Part shown: positions 50,479 to 59,728 of the stretch, in pieces
How the letters are laid out: each line of letters opens with the position of its first letter
Numbering within the stretch: position 1 is the first letter of the stretch
Origin: Pigmentiphaga sp. NML080357
GTDB taxonomy: Bacteria > Pseudomonadota > Gammaproteobacteria > Burkholderiales > Burkholderiaceae_B
Length of the DNA: 64,000 bases
Direction of reading: 5' to 3'
NCBI RefSeq assembly: GCF_002188465.1
Contig: NZ_NINW01000019.1
Coordinates: 1 to 64,000 of the forward strand
The notes under the pieces: model-generated
Databases searched by the model: none
Seen by the model: only the letters and a program-made list of their open reading frames with translations
Told to the model about the DNA's origin: nothing
Made by a program: the position numbers and the translations under genes

Positions 50479-50495
50479 CAATATCGCCGATATTG
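50479..50495. promoter_or_regulatory. Palindromic operator-like site upstream of the VOC gene
   Basis: CAATATCG-C-CGATATTG is a perfect inverted repeat of 8-bp arms about one central base, 23 bp upstream of the VOC start and inside the most AT-rich stretch of the gap. It would overlap the promoter or early transcribed region, as expected for a repressor site (ArsR/MarR-like in size). Confidence 0.6.
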
Positions 50496-50559
50496 AGTAT
50501 GAAATGCCGTGTGAAAAAGGAGAAATGAGCGAAAAAGGGCGGTTTTCCCTGAGGCGGTA

Positions 50560-51408
50560 TTAGTAGAACCGGCCCTCCAGCCCGATCTTCTGCAGTACCG
50601 TGGTCGAAATCTCCTCTATCGACTTGGTCGTAGTCGACAACCACCGGATGCTCTCCCGCCGCATCAGCTTCTCGGCCTCGGCCACTTCATAGCGGCACTG
50701 CTCCAGCGACGCGTAGCGGCTGTCGGGCCGCCGTTCGTGGCGCACCTCGGCCAGGCGTTCGGGCTGGATGGTCAGGCCGAACAGCTTGTTCCGGTACGGC
50801 AGGATCGCCGATGGCAGGGCGTTGCGCTCGAAATCGTCGGGAATCAGCGGCACGTTGGCGGCCTTGACGCCGTATTGCATGGCCAGGTAGAGGCTGGTCG
50901 GGGTCTTGCCGCAGCGGGAGACGCCGATCAGGATCACGTCGGCCTGTTCCAGGCCCTTGATGTACTGGCCGTCGTCGTGGGCCAGGCTGAAGTTGATGGC
51001 CTCGATGCGGTTCTGGTACTGCTTGGTATTCGCCACGTTGTGCGACCGGCCGATCGAGTGGCTGGACTTGATGTTCAGCTCCTGCTCGATGGGCTCCACG
51101 AAGGTGGAGAAAAGGTCCAGGAACAGGCCATTGGCCTGCCGCACGCGGGTGTTGATCTCGGAATTGACCAGGGTGCTGAAAACGATGGGGCGCTGGCCGT
51201 CGGCCGCGAAGGCTGCGTCGATGCGGGCCGCCACCGCCGCCGCCTTGTCCACCGAATCAATGAAAGGCAGCCTTACATGGCGGAAGCGCGCGCTTTCGAA
51301 TTGCGCCAGGACCGAATGGGCGAACGTCTCGGCGGTAATGCCGGTGCCGTCGGAGACCACGAATACGGTGCGCAGGTACGAATTCGGCGTGGCGTCGGGT
51401 TGGGGCAT
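50560..51408 (-). CDS. ppsR: PEP synthase regulatory protein (bifunctional kinase/pyrophosphorylase)
   Basis: PpsR switches PEP synthase off by ADP-dependent phosphorylation and on by phosphate-dependent dephosphorylation. The 282-residue protein (formerly DUF299) starts MPQPDATPNSYLRTVFVVSD, and has DGTGITAETFAHSVLAQF, a P-loop GVSRCGKTPTSLYLA and KLFGLTIQPERL. The start at 51408 gives the family N-terminus; the frame is open further upstream. It is divergent from ppsA across 276 bp, the classic arrangement of regulator and target. Confidence 0.95.
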   Translation of the reverse strand: MPQPDATPNSYLRTVFVVSDGTGITAETFAHSVLAQFESARFRHVRLPFIDSVDKAAAVAARIDAAFAADGQRPIVFSTLVNSEINTRVRQANGLFLDLFSTFVEPIEQELNIKSSHSIGRSHNVANTKQYQNRIEAINFSLAHDDGQYIKGLEQADVILIGVSRCGKTPTSLYLAMQYGVKAANVPLIPDDFERNALPSAILPYRNKLFGLTIQPERLAEVRHERRPDSRYASLEQCRYEVAEAEKLMRRESIRWLSTTTKSIEEISTTVLQKIGLEGRFY

Positions 51409-51684
51409 GGAGTTCTCGCAAAAGCAGGAATGACCTGGGGCGGGAAAAGGTAACAAAGACCGGTTGTGCAGAAACGGGGCCGGCCAGCGTACAATCTGGG
51501 ATTACCCCCGGTTACGCATGGCATCGCCCTGGGCAGCAAGCCCCGGGCCGCGGCGAAGGCGGGTTTGGCCAGCGCACCACGAATGCGGCGCAACGCCGCT
51601 TTGCGCATGGGCATTGCGAAGCGGAAGCGCTTTTCGCGTGTGCTCGCCAAACAAGCTTTCTTGCCATTGTAATAGGGGACTTCC

Positions 51685-54048
51685 ATGTCTTATGTCGTAC
51701 CGTTCGAGCAACTCCGGATGACGGACGTTGACTCGGTAGGAGGAAAGAACGCTTCACTTGGAGAGATGATCAGCCAGCTCACCGGCGCCGGGGTCCGCGT
51801 GCCGGGGGGCTTTGCCACCACGGCAGAGGCATTCCGCGATTTCCTCAAGGATGCGGGGCTCGACACCCGCATCAACGAGCGCCTGTCTTCTTTGAATCCG
51901 GAAGACGTGCGCGCGCTCGCCGAAACGGGTGCGGAAATCCGCCAGTGGATCATCGATGCGCCGTTCTCGGCCCGGTTCGAGAAGGAAATCCGTGAAGCGT
52001 TCGCCAAGCTCGACGCCGACGGCAAGGGCTCGTTCGCCGTCCGTTCGTCCGCCACCGCCGAAGACCTGCCCGACGCCTCGTTCGCCGGCCAGCAGGAAAC
52101 CTTCCTGAACGTGGTCGGCATCGACGATGTGCTGGACAAGATCCGCCACGTGTTCGCGTCGCTCTACAACGACCGCGCCATCTCGTACCGCGTGCACAAG
52201 GGCTTCGCCCATGCCGACGTGGCGCTGTCGGCCGGCGTCCAGCGCATGGTCCGCTCCGACACCGGCGCTGCCGGCGTCATGTTCACCATCGACACCGAAT
52301 CGGGCTTCCCCGACGTGGTCTTCATCACCTCGTCCTACGGCCTGGGCGAAACCGTGGTGCAGGGCGCGGTCAATCCCGACGAGTTCTACGTCTTCAAGCC
52401 CACGCTGGAAGCCGGCAAGTACCCCATCGTCAGCCGCCGCATCGGCTCCAAGTTGATCAAGATGGAATTCGACCCGGCCCGCACCGAAGGCCGCGCCGTG
52501 CGCACCGTCGACGTCGCGCCCGAGCAGCGCAACCGTTTCTCGCTGTCCGATGACGATGTCATCGAACTGGCCCGCTACGCCGTCATCATCGAGAAGCACT
52601 ACGGCCGTCCCATGGACATCGAATGGGGCCGCGACGGCAACGACGGCAAGATCTACATCCTGCAGGCCCGTCCGGAAACCGTGAAGTCGCAGCAGTCCGG
52701 CAACGACGTGCAGCAGCGCTATCGCCTGAAGGCCACCGGCAACGTGCTCGTCACCGGTCGCGCCATCGGCCAGAAAATCGGCTCGGGCCCCGTGCGCCTG
52801 GTCGGCGACATCGCCGACATGGACAAGGTCCAGCCTGGCGACGTGCTCGTCACCGACATGACCGATCCCAACTGGGAACCGGTCATGAAGCGCGCCTCGG
52901 CCATCGTCACCAACCGCGGCGGCCGTACCTGCCACGCGGCCATCATCGCTCGAGAGCTGGGCATCCCGGCGGTCGTGGGCAGCGGCGACGCCACCGACGT
53001 CCTGAAGGACGGCGCCATGGTCACCGTCTCCTGCGCCGAAGGCGACGAGGGTCGGATCTACGACGGCCTGCTGGAAACCGAGGTCGAGGAAGTGCGCCGC
53101 GGCGAAATGCCCGCCATCGACGTCAAGATCATGATGAACGTGGGCAACCCGCAGCTCGCCTACGACTTCGCGCAGATCCCGAACGGCGGCGTGGGGCTGG
53201 CCCGCCTGGAATTCATCATCAACAACAACATCGGCATCCATCCCAAGGCCATCCTCGACTATCCGAATGTCGACGGCGACCTGAAGAAGGCGGTGGAATC
53301 GGTGGCCCGCGGCTACGCCAGCCCGCGCGCGTTCTTCGTCGATAAGCTGGCCGAGGGCATCGCCACGATCGCGGCGGCCTTCTATCCCAAGCCCGTCATC
53401 GTGCGCATGTCCGACTTCAAGTCGAACGAATACCGCAAGCTGATCGGCGGCTCGCGCTACGAGCCCGAGGAAGAGAACCCCATGCTGGGCTTCCGCGGCG
53501 CCTCGCGTTACATCGCCGACGAGTTCGCCGAGTGCTTCCGCATGGAATGCGAAGCCCTGCGCCGCGTGCGCGAGGAAATGGGCCTGACCAACGTCGAGAT
53601 CATGGTTCCCTTCGTGCGCACGCTCAAGCAGGCCGAGCGCGTGGTCGGCCTCCTGGCCGACAACAAGCTCAAGCGCGGCGAAAACGGCCTGCGCCTGATC
53701 ATGATGTGCGAAGTCCCGTCCAACGCCGTGCTGGCCGAGCAGTTCCTCGAATACTTCGACGGCTTCTCGATCGGCTCGAACGACCTGACCCAGCTCACCC
53801 TGGGCCTGGACCGCGACTCCGGCCTGGAACTCCTGGCCGCCGACTTCGACGAGCGCGATCCGGCCGTCCAGGCGCTGCTGCAGCGTGCCATCGAGGCTTG
53901 CCTGAAGGCGGGCAAGTACGTCGGCATCTGCGGCCAGGGTCCTTCGGATCATCCGGACTTCGCAGTCTGGCTGAAGGACCAGGGCATCAAGTCGATCTCG
54001 CTGAATCCGGACACGGTGGTCGACACCTGGAAGAAACTGGCTGAGTGA
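51685..54048 (+). CDS. ppsA: Phosphoenolpyruvate synthase
   Basis: PpsA makes PEP from pyruvate and ATP, needed for gluconeogenesis on lactate, pyruvate or amino acids. The 787-residue protein has an N-terminal ATP-grasp domain ([35 protein letters not shown]), the swivelling phosphohistidine domain with catalytic H417 in [15 protein letters not shown], and a C-terminal TIM barrel with [15 protein letters not shown] and the late cysteine in [13 protein letters not shown]. It is complete. It is divergent from ppsR and followed by repeat copy C and the 80-bp tandem repeat. Confidence 0.97.
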   Translation: MSYVVPFEQLRMTDVDSVGGKNASLGEMISQLTGAGVRVPGGFATTAEAFRDFLKDAGLDTRINERLSSLNPEDVRALAETGAEIRQWIIDAPFSARFEKEIREAFAKLDADGKGSFAVRSSATAEDLPDASFAGQQETFLNVVGIDDVLDKIRHVFASLYNDRAISYRVHKGFAHADVALSAGVQRMVRSDTGAAGVMFTIDTESGFPDVVFITSSYGLGETVVQGAVNPDEFYVFKPTLEAGKYPIVSRRIGSKLIKMEFDPARTEGRAVRTVDVAPEQRNRFSLSDDDVIELARYAVIIEKHYGRPMDIEWGRDGNDGKIYILQARPETVKSQQSGNDVQQRYRLKATGNVLVTGRAIGQKIGSGPVRLVGDIADMDKVQPGDVLVTDMTDPNWEPVMKRASAIVTNRGGRTCHAAIIARELGIPAVVGSGDATDVLKDGAMVTVSCAEGDEGRIYDGLLETEVEEVRRGEMPAIDVKIMMNVGNPQLAYDFAQIPNGGVGLARLEFIINNNIGIHPKAILDYPNVDGDLKKAVESVARGYASPRAFFVDKLAEGIATIAAAFYPKPVIVRMSDFKSNEYRKLIGGSRYEPEEENPMLGFRGASRYIADEFAECFRMECEALRRVREEMGLTNVEIMVPFVRTLKQAERVVGLLADNKLKRGENGLRLIMMCEVPSNAVLAEQFLEYFDGFSIGSNDLTQLTLGLDRDSGLELLAADFDERDPAVQALLQRAIEACLKAGKYVGICGQGPSDHPDFAVWLKDQGIKSISLNPDTVVDTWKKLAE

Positions 54049-54059
54049 TAGAGATCCCC

Positions 54060-54132
54060 CCTACGCGCTGACGCGCGCCCCCCAGGGGCGATGCGGGTGG
54101 ACCGGCAAAGCCGGATCCACCGCATCCTGGGG
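54060..54132. repeat. Dispersed hairpin repeat, copy C
   Basis: This is the clearest copy: GATGCGGGTGGACCGGC (54090-54106), loop AAA, GCCGGATCCACCGCATC (54110-54126), forming a stem of about 16 bp with single-base bulges. It is preceded by CGCGCTGACGCGCG and flanked by CCCC/GGGG. It begins about a dozen bases after the ppsA stop. Confidence 0.78.
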
Positions 54133-54180
54133 TAAAACCGGGCTGGTGGAGAGCGGCGTTCTGTTGGGGCGCCGTTTTTT

Positions 54181-54388
54181 TTGCCGCCGGGCCGCCCCAA
54201 GGCAAAAATGCCCCCTCGGGGGGCAGCGACGGCCCGAAGGGCCTAGCGTGGGGGCATTTTTTGCCGCCGGGCCGCCCCAAGGCAAAAATGCCCCCTCGGG
54301 GGGCAGCGACGGCCCGAAGGGCCTAGCGTGGGGGCATTTTTTTCCGCCGGGCCGCCCCCAGGCAAAAATGCCCCCCGGGGGGCAGCGA
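54181..54388. repeat. 80-bp tandem repeat, about 2.6 copies
   Basis: Units start at 54181, 54261 and 54341 with an exact 80-bp period. The first two are nearly identical; the third differs by a few bases and is cut short at about 54388. Each unit has GGCCCGAAGGGCC (5-bp stem, GAA loop) and the long inverted pair AAAAATGCCCCC...GGGGGCATTTTT, so each could fold into a large hairpin with a terminal T run. Confidence 0.85.
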
Positions 54389-54399
54389 TATTCGGCTCG

Positions 54400-55569
54400 T
54401 CAATGCGCTTGCGGGGGAAGCGGGCCCGGTCGCCTGGGCCGGCTGGACGTATCGTTGGTTGGCGCGATCTGCCGCTTGCTCTTGGCGCTGCTGCGTGCAC
54501 GCCATTTTTTCGCCCAGATCGCAACGCCAGTCACGCTCAACGTCGCGGCCGCCAAACCCACTATGCATACGAACACGCGGTACGGCAAGCCAAAGGGGTG
54601 GGCCATGTGCAAGGCTCCCATCCAGTTGCTGACGACATTGCCCGCGGGGCCGGCGCCAGGCAGCCAGCGGCCTCGGTAGGCGCCGCTGTCCGCGTCGATC
54701 AGCACCGCGGTATTGCCGACGTCGGGACGGATGTCGGCGGTGGAATGGACGAGGTACGCATAAACGCCTCGGCGGCGATCGAGCTGCAGGCGTAGAGGGA
54801 CCGACCGCCAGGAGTCGTCAAAGGAGAGGAACAATCCCATGGCCGGCCGATATACAGTGTCTCGAAGATTGAACATGACACTGGACCAGGCGAACAGCAG
54901 CAGCACTGCCCACAGCCATAGGCCGCCGGCGCGATGCACATCCAGCGTGGCGCGGTAGAAGCCGGCCCGCCATTTGATGGCCCAGGCCGTCTTCCATTTG
55001 GACAGGAAGGGGCGGCCGCGAGGAAAAGTGAGAAATGCGCCGGCGAAGCAGTCTACGGTCCAGAGCAATGAGATGAGGCCAAGCAGCAGTGTGCCCCATT
55101 TGCCGGGCAATGCCAGAGAGTGGTGGATCACAAAGAGCGATGGCACTATCTGTTCCGGACGCAGCCCCAGGCCTTCCCGCTTGCGTCGGCCCTGAACCTG
55201 TCCGGAATGCGGGTCGGCATGGACCTCGTCGTAGTCGAGGACATGCATCCCGCCGCCCGGTGCCGGGTTTGGCGCAACGGGAAAGCGCGCGGTGCGGCCT
55301 GGCTGCAGATGCAGCACGACCGCGTCTATCCGCCCCTGCGAACCTACCTGCGCCGCAACGCGTTCACGCAGCACATAAGGATCAAGCAGAGGCGCATCGG
55401 CAGGCGAGTCGGCAACGAAGAAACGGGGCGCCAGCCATTCGTCGATGGCCTCCCGGAATGCCAGCAAGCTGCCTGTAAGACTGGCAATCAGAAGAAAACC
55501 CGCCATCGCCAAACCGACATAGCGATGCCAAAGGACGATAGTGGACCTTCCGAAACCGGGCATGGCCAT
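54400..55569 (-). CDS. PepSY-associated transmembrane protein (siderophore-linked)
   Basis: This 389-residue inner-membrane protein belongs to the PepSY-TM family often found beside TonB-dependent siderophore receptors; relatives such as FoxB/PiuB-like proteins are proposed to help release or reduce iron at the inner membrane. It has a first membrane segment in LWHRYVGLAMAGFLLIASL with the conserved histidine, WGTLLLGLISLLWTVDCFAG, DVHRAGGLWLWAVLLLFAWS, and a last segment near VFVCIVGLAAATLSVTGVAI. I start at 55569, where TAATG joins the receptor stop and this ATG, so translation is coupled. Confidence 0.85.
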   Translation of the reverse strand: MAMPGFGRSTIVLWHRYVGLAMAGFLLIASLTGSLLAFREAIDEWLAPRFFVADSPADAPLLDPYVLRERVAAQVGSQGRIDAVVLHLQPGRTARFPVAPNPAPGGGMHVLDYDEVHADPHSGQVQGRRKREGLGLRPEQIVPSLFVIHHSLALPGKWGTLLLGLISLLWTVDCFAGAFLTFPRGRPFLSKWKTAWAIKWRAGFYRATLDVHRAGGLWLWAVLLLFAWSSVMFNLRDTVYRPAMGLFLSFDDSWRSVPLRLQLDRRRGVYAYLVHSTADIRPDVGNTAVLIDADSGAYRGRWLPGAGPAGNVVSNWMGALHMAHPFGLPYRVFVCIVGLAAATLSVTGVAIWAKKWRARSSAKSKRQIAPTNDTSSRPRRPGPLPPQAH

Positions 55570-58070
55570 TACCAACGGTAAGTGGCCCGCGCGATGGCGC
55601 TACGCCCTTCGCCATAGAAGCAAGTGGTCGTGGCGTAGTAGCACGACTGGATGTAGTCGCGGTCGAAGAAATTGTTGACGTGCAAGGACATGGTCCAGGG
55701 GCCGCGCGTATAGCTGGCCATGGCGTCGGCTACCACGTACGATGGCAGGCGCGCAGGCGTTGGCGTGTTTCCTTGCACGTAGCCGCTGGTCCCGGCTATG
55801 TAGCGGGCGCCCACGCCAACTTTGACGCCGGGCAACACGTCTTCACCGAATCGATAGACACCCCACAAGGCCAACGCATGGCGCGGCACGCCCGGTGGCG
55901 ACGTGCCTTCGTCGCCGTTGTTGCTGCGTTCAATCTTTGCATGGGTATAGGTATAGGCGCCGATGATCTGCAGTCGTCGGGTAATGTCGCCCCGCGCTTC
56001 CAGCTCCAGGCCGCGTGAGCGGATGCGCCCCGTCTGGACTGAATAGCCGGGATGCTCGGGATCGGTCGTCAACACATTGTCGCGCCGCAGGTCGTAGACG
56101 GCGGCGTTGAAGGAAAATGCCCGGTTGCGTGGCTCGTATTTGGCGCCAGCTTCGAACTGCACGCCCTTGGTCGGTTTGAAGGGGTTGTTGTTGTAGTCGA
56201 GCGCACCGGATTCGGGCTCGAAAGACGTCGCCACGCTGGTGTAGGGCGACCAGCCGTTGTCGAACAGATAGACCAGCCCGGCACGCCCGGTCGTGGCATT
56301 TCTATCGCTCTTGATGCTCACCGGCGATTCGGGACTATTGGCCGAGCCATTGGTCAGCACGCCGCCGATGTCGCTGCGGGACCGGTCATGGCGCAAGCCG
56401 GCCATCAGGACCCAGCGCTTGTCTATCTTTACCTGTTCCTGAAGATAGAACCCGAGCTGGTGGGCGCGGGTGTCCAGGATTCGGCTGGACCGTGCGTTCG
56501 GTATCACCGGCGAACCATAGACCGGGTTGTAGAGATCCAGCGGCGCGACGGTGCCGCGTTTTTCATTGCGCACCCAGGGGGTATAGCTGTAGTCAATGCC
56601 TGCCAGCGTGGTGTGCTCGAAGATGCCGTGCTGCCAGTTCGCCTGCAGCTGGGTGTCGACGGCATAGGACTCATATTCGTCGGCACGAATGAAACCGAAG
56701 CGGCTCAGGGTGCGCCGGTCGGCCAGCATGCCAGCCCCGTAGGCCGAGTCCCACTTCATATCGGACTTGTAGTAGCGCGCATTCTGGCGGAAAGTCCAGG
56801 TGTGGTTGAAGTGATGCTCGAACTGGTAACCCAGCGTCCGGGTTTTGGTGACATAGTCGTCGAAGCCGGGTTCGCCGGTGAATCGATTACGGGGCAGCCG
56901 GCCGTTGGGGTTGTCCAGCAGGGAACCCGATACCGGCAATCCCCAGTTGTACATCGTGCTTGTACGCTGGTAGCTGGCCAGCAAGGTCAGCGACGTATGG
57001 GCGGCTGGCTGCCATTTCAGGGCAGCGGCCAGGTACTGCCGATCATTGGGAATGTAGTCGGTCTGGGTGTCGGCATCGCGTGCCATCGCGGTGAGCCGGT
57101 AGCTCCACACTCCCTCTTCATCGATGGGGCCGCCCAGGTCCAGCCCCAGTTGCTTGTGGTCGCGCGTGCCCCATTGCAGGTCGACTTCGCGCAGCGGTTC
57201 CGGGGTGGGGCGTTTGGACGTCACGTTTATCAGCCCGCCAGGCGCGACCTGCCCGAACAGCACCGAGGCTGGGCCGCGCAGCACCTCGATGCGCTCGGCA
57301 CCGTAGGGTTCCACGGTCGAGGCGTACATGGCGGGGGACTGGCGCAGGCCGTCGCGGAACACCGGCGTATTGGATGTGGTCGCCAGTCCGGCGGCGAAAC
57401 CGCGCATATTGAACGAGTCGTCCGTCAAGTTCACGCCGCGCGTGCCGATCAGGCCCGGGGTGTAGCGCAGCGCGTCCTGCAAGGCCGGCGCTGCGCCTTG
57501 GTCGTCGATCTGATCTCTGGTGATGACCGAGACTGCTTGCGGGATCTCGCGAGTGGGAGTGTCGGTCTTGCTGCCGGTCAGGTTGGTATAGGCCACATAA
57601 CCGCGCAGCGGGGCGGTGGGGCTTTCTTCCGAGTCGGCCACGACGGTAACGGCGGGCAGCATGGTGGCGCCGGGCGGCGGGGCCGGCTGCAGGGTATAGA
57701 CGCCGCTGGGGTCGCGCGTCGCGACGAGACCGTGGCCAACCAGCAGCGCCGTGAAGCCTGCGGCCACGCTGTAGTTGCCCGATAGGCCGGCGCTGTTCTT
57801 GCCTTGCATCAGCGATGCCGCCGCCGCCAGTTCTACGCCTGCTTCGCTGGCGTATTGGCTCAATACTTGCGACAGGGAGCCCGCGGGTATGTCGTAGTGC
57901 CGGACTCGCTCTGCCGTTTCGTTGACGTTCTGCGCGCGCGCCCCGAAGGGGACCGCGGCGAAGGCCAGCCCCAGGCCGGCAATCAGCGCGGCGTGGCTGG
58001 TGAGGCGGGCCAGGTTCGGGGTTGGCCGGCCGGTAGGAGGGTAAGGGCGGGGCGTGCGTAGTCGCGCCAT
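55569..58070 (-). CDS. TonB-dependent siderophore receptor with STN signalling domain
   Basis: This 833-residue outer-membrane transducer has a signal peptide ending near ARA (residue 46), an STN domain at about 58-128 (YDIPAGSLSQVLSQYASEAG), a plug domain from about 135 (EIPQAVSVITRDQIDDQG, then RGPASVLFGQVAPGGLINV) and a 22-strand barrel closing in a C-terminal aromatic (ATYRW). The fold and ferric-siderophore family resemble FhuA/FoxA/FpvA types, which take hydroxamates or mixed ligands; the ligand is not identifiable. The STN domain and adjacent FecR/FecI make it a cell-surface-signalling receptor, comparable to the BupI-BupR-BfrZ system of B. bronchiseptica, which it may be. AAGGA precedes the ATG. 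Confidence 0.92.
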   Translation of the reverse strand: MARLRTPRPYPPTGRPTPNLARLTSHAALIAGLGLAFAAVPFGARAQNVNETAERVRHYDIPAGSLSQVLSQYASEAGVELAAAASLMQGKNSAGLSGNYSVAAGFTALLVGHGLVATRDPSGVYTLQPAPPPGATMLPAVTVVADSEESPTAPLRGYVAYTNLTGSKTDTPTREIPQAVSVITRDQIDDQGAAPALQDALRYTPGLIGTRGVNLTDDSFNMRGFAAGLATTSNTPVFRDGLRQSPAMYASTVEPYGAERIEVLRGPASVLFGQVAPGGLINVTSKRPTPEPLREVDLQWGTRDHKQLGLDLGGPIDEEGVWSYRLTAMARDADTQTDYIPNDRQYLAAALKWQPAAHTSLTLLASYQRTSTMYNWGLPVSGSLLDNPNGRLPRNRFTGEPGFDDYVTKTRTLGYQFEHHFNHTWTFRQNARYYKSDMKWDSAYGAGMLADRRTLSRFGFIRADEYESYAVDTQLQANWQHGIFEHTTLAGIDYSYTPWVRNEKRGTVAPLDLYNPVYGSPVIPNARSSRILDTRAHQLGFYLQEQVKIDKRWVLMAGLRHDRSRSDIGGVLTNGSANSPESPVSIKSDRNATTGRAGLVYLFDNGWSPYTSVATSFEPESGALDYNNNPFKPTKGVQFEAGAKYEPRNRAFSFNAAVYDLRRDNVLTTDPEHPGYSVQTGRIRSRGLELEARGDITRRLQIIGAYTYTHAKIERSNNGDEGTSPPGVPRHALALWGVYRFGEDVLPGVKVGVGARYIAGTSGYVQGNTPTPARLPSYVVADAMASYTRGPWTMSLHVNNFFDRDYIQSCYYATTTCFYGEGRSAIARATYRW

Positions 58071-58148
58071 GACGGGTCCTTGACGGGGGTGTAGTGGATG
58101 CTCATTGGTGTTTCCGGATGAGCGCCCCCAAACCCGTAATGGCGCCGG

Positions 58149-59120
58149 CTACAGACCGGTCACGGTCACCCAATAGGGGCTGAACGAGGACAGGCGCAGT
58201 GGCAGACCCACGGTCAGGTTGTGCAAGGCCCTGTCGGTATCGCGCAGCGGAAATACCCCGGTTACGCGCATTTCGGCCACTGTGGGATCGCAGCGCAAGA
58301 CGCCTCGGCGGTAGCGGCTCAACTCGCCCAGCAAGTCCGCCAGGCGCATGTCGCTGGCCACCATCAGCCCGCGGCTCCAGGCGGGGGTGTCCTCGGGACC
58401 CTGCGTCGATTCGGTCACGTGGTCGGCAGAGAAGTCCGCATGCTGGCCGGCGCGCGCCTGCACGGCGAGCCCGGCCGCGTTCGCCGGGCGGATTTCCACG
58501 GCGCCTTCGTGCACCGACACGCGGCAGATCGGGCCTGCCCGCTGAACGGAGAATACGGTGCCCAGTGCCTGGACCGATCCTTGCGCGGTGTCGACATAGA
58601 ACGGACGCGATGAACGGTCTTTGGCGGTGTGCACCAAGATCCGGCCCGCCAGCAGTGAGATGCGGCGCGCTTGCGCGCCATAATGCACGTCAATGGCGCT
58701 GGCCGTGTCCAGGACGACGCGGGTTCCATCGGGCAGAGTGTGCTCGCGTATATCCCCGGTGCTGGTTCGATAATCGGCGAACGCTACACGCAGCGAGAAC
58801 GGAGCAGCCGCATCTTCGCGCAGGCCGTAGACCAATGCGCCCGCCGCCGCCGCGCCGGCCAGACCAAGCACGCGCCGCCGCATGGGAGACGGCCGGCGGC
58901 TGCGAAGCACGTATTGCGCCACCTCGGCGGGAACCTCTCGCAGTTTGCCGTCGATGGCAGCGAGATGTTGCCAGGCGCGCTCGTGGTCGGGGTGGGCAGA
59001 ACGCCAGTTCGCACAGGCAAGCCGGTCGGCCTCGCTGACATCGCTAGCCAGCAAGCGCGCCATCCATTCAGCGGCACGCTGGACGATGGCCGGGTCTATG
59101 GGACTGGAACGGCCGGTCAT
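58149..59120 (-). CDS. FecR-family anti-sigma/signal-transducing protein
   Basis: FecR-type proteins hold the cognate sigma factor and are activated by the receptor STN domain in the periplasm. The 323-residue protein has a cytoplasmic N-terminal anti-sigma region (AAEWMARLLASDVSEADRLA and NWRSAHPDHERAWQHL), one membrane segment at about 85-103 preceded by MRRRVLGLAG, a twin-arginine-like signal as proposed for FecR export, and a periplasmic FecR domain (TLPDGTRVVLDTASAIDVHY). It lies 9 bp after the sigma gene and 78 bp before the receptor. Confidence 0.92.
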   Translation of the reverse strand: MTGRSSPIDPAIVQRAAEWMARLLASDVSEADRLACANWRSAHPDHERAWQHLAAIDGKLREVPAEVAQYVLRSRRPSPMRRRVLGLAGAAAAGALVYGLREDAAAPFSLRVAFADYRTSTGDIREHTLPDGTRVVLDTASAIDVHYGAQARRISLLAGRILVHTAKDRSSRPFYVDTAQGSVQALGTVFSVQRAGPICRVSVHEGAVEIRPANAAGLAVQARAGQHADFSADHVTESTQGPEDTPAWSRGLMVASDMRLADLLGELSRYRRGVLRCDPTVAEMRVTGVFPLRDTDRALHNLTVGLPLRLSSFSPYWVTVTGL

Positions 59121-59129
59121 GCCGACTCT

Positions 59130-59645
59130 TCAAGTCTGGTCCGTTTCATATATGGCCCGGTAGCAGGCGGCAAGGGCGGCGGCCATGTACTTTTCCACGG
59201 AAGATAGGGAAACTCCAAGCTGGGCCGCGATCTGCGGATAGGTCAGTCCATGGACCTTGCACAGGACAAAGGCGGCACGACCCTTGCCGGGCAAGGCGTC
59301 GAGCATGGCATCGATCTCTGTCAGCGTTTCGACGATAAGCGCACGCGCTTCCTCGGAGGGAGCCTGGTGCGCCGGCATTTGGCTGACGGCTTCCAGATAG
59401 GCGTTTTCGATTCTGCGCCGGCGGTACAGATCGATCACGAGGCAGTTGGCGATGCGCGCCAGGTGCTGGCGCGATTGCTGCACTTCCGGCGTAAGTCCGG
59501 TGACCAGGATCCGAAGATATGTGTCGTGCGCGAGATCCGCTGCGTCCGTGGCGTTGCCCAGCTTTTTGCGTAGCCAGCTGCGAAGCCAACCGTGGTGATC
59601 ACCGTACAGCGTTTCGAAGGATTGCGTCGAGGCGGAGACGGTCAT
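59130..59645 (-). CDS. FecI-type ECF sigma factor
   Basis: This 171-residue sigma factor directs transcription of the receptor gene once freed by FecR. Region 2 is visible as FETLYGDHHGWLRSWLRKKL and ADLAHDTYLRILV, and region 4 as LTYPQIAAQLGVSLSSVEKY. I start at 59645 (MTVSASTQSFETLYGD); an ATG four codons upstream is possible. The gene is headed by a sigma-70-like promoter and a strong Fur box, so iron starvation should induce the whole sigma-FecR pair. Confidence 0.92.
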   Translation of the reverse strand: MTVSASTQSFETLYGDHHGWLRSWLRKKLGNATDAADLAHDTYLRILVTGLTPEVQQSRQHLARIANCLVIDLYRRRRIENAYLEAVSQMPAHQAPSEEARALIVETLTEIDAMLDALPGKGRAAFVLCKVHGLTYPQIAAQLGVSLSSVEKYMAAALAACYRAIYETDQT

Positions 59646-59680
59646 GGCGCGGAACATCCCGGGCGGAAGGGGTATTGGAT

Positions 59681-59699
59681 GAAAATGATAATCGTTATT
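59681..59699. promoter_or_regulatory. Fur box upstream of the FecI-type sigma gene
   Basis: GAAAATGATAATCGTTATT matches the 19-bp Fur consensus GATAATGATAATCATTATC at 16 of 19 positions. It lies 36 bp upstream of the sigma start and just downstream of the predicted -10, so iron-loaded Fur would block transcription start. Confidence 0.85.
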
Positions 59700-59728
59700 A
59701 ATTTATCCACCAAATTCTGGCCCGGCAA
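59700..59728 (-). promoter_or_regulatory. Probable sigma-70 promoter of the FecI-type sigma gene
   Basis: On the minus strand TTGCCG (59728-59723) and TAAATT (59705-59700) are separated by exactly 17 bp. The predicted start near 59693 falls inside the Fur box. Confidence 0.65.

Larger units (their letters stand above)
54049..54399. other. Repeat-filled intergenic region between ppsA and the iron cassette
   Basis: This 351-bp gap between convergent ppsA and the PepSY gene holds no gene. It is almost wholly repeat: hairpin repeat copy C at 54060-54132, then a T-rich hairpin end near 54174-54182, then an 80-bp tandem repeat at 54181-54388. Short frames through it on both strands read the repeat and are not genes. 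Confidence 0.75.

Noticed and set aside
51464-51495. ppsA promoter TTGTGC...TACAAT
   Set aside because: Spacing is 20 bp and the -35 is weak; plausible location but not strong enough to list as a feature.
54181-54388. CRISPR-like array
   Set aside because: The 80-bp units are contiguous tandem copies without spacers, and no cas gene is present.
54146-54795. Small proteins read through the repeats after ppsA on either strand
   Set aside because: They translate the 80-bp repeat itself and overlap the PepSY gene in other frames.
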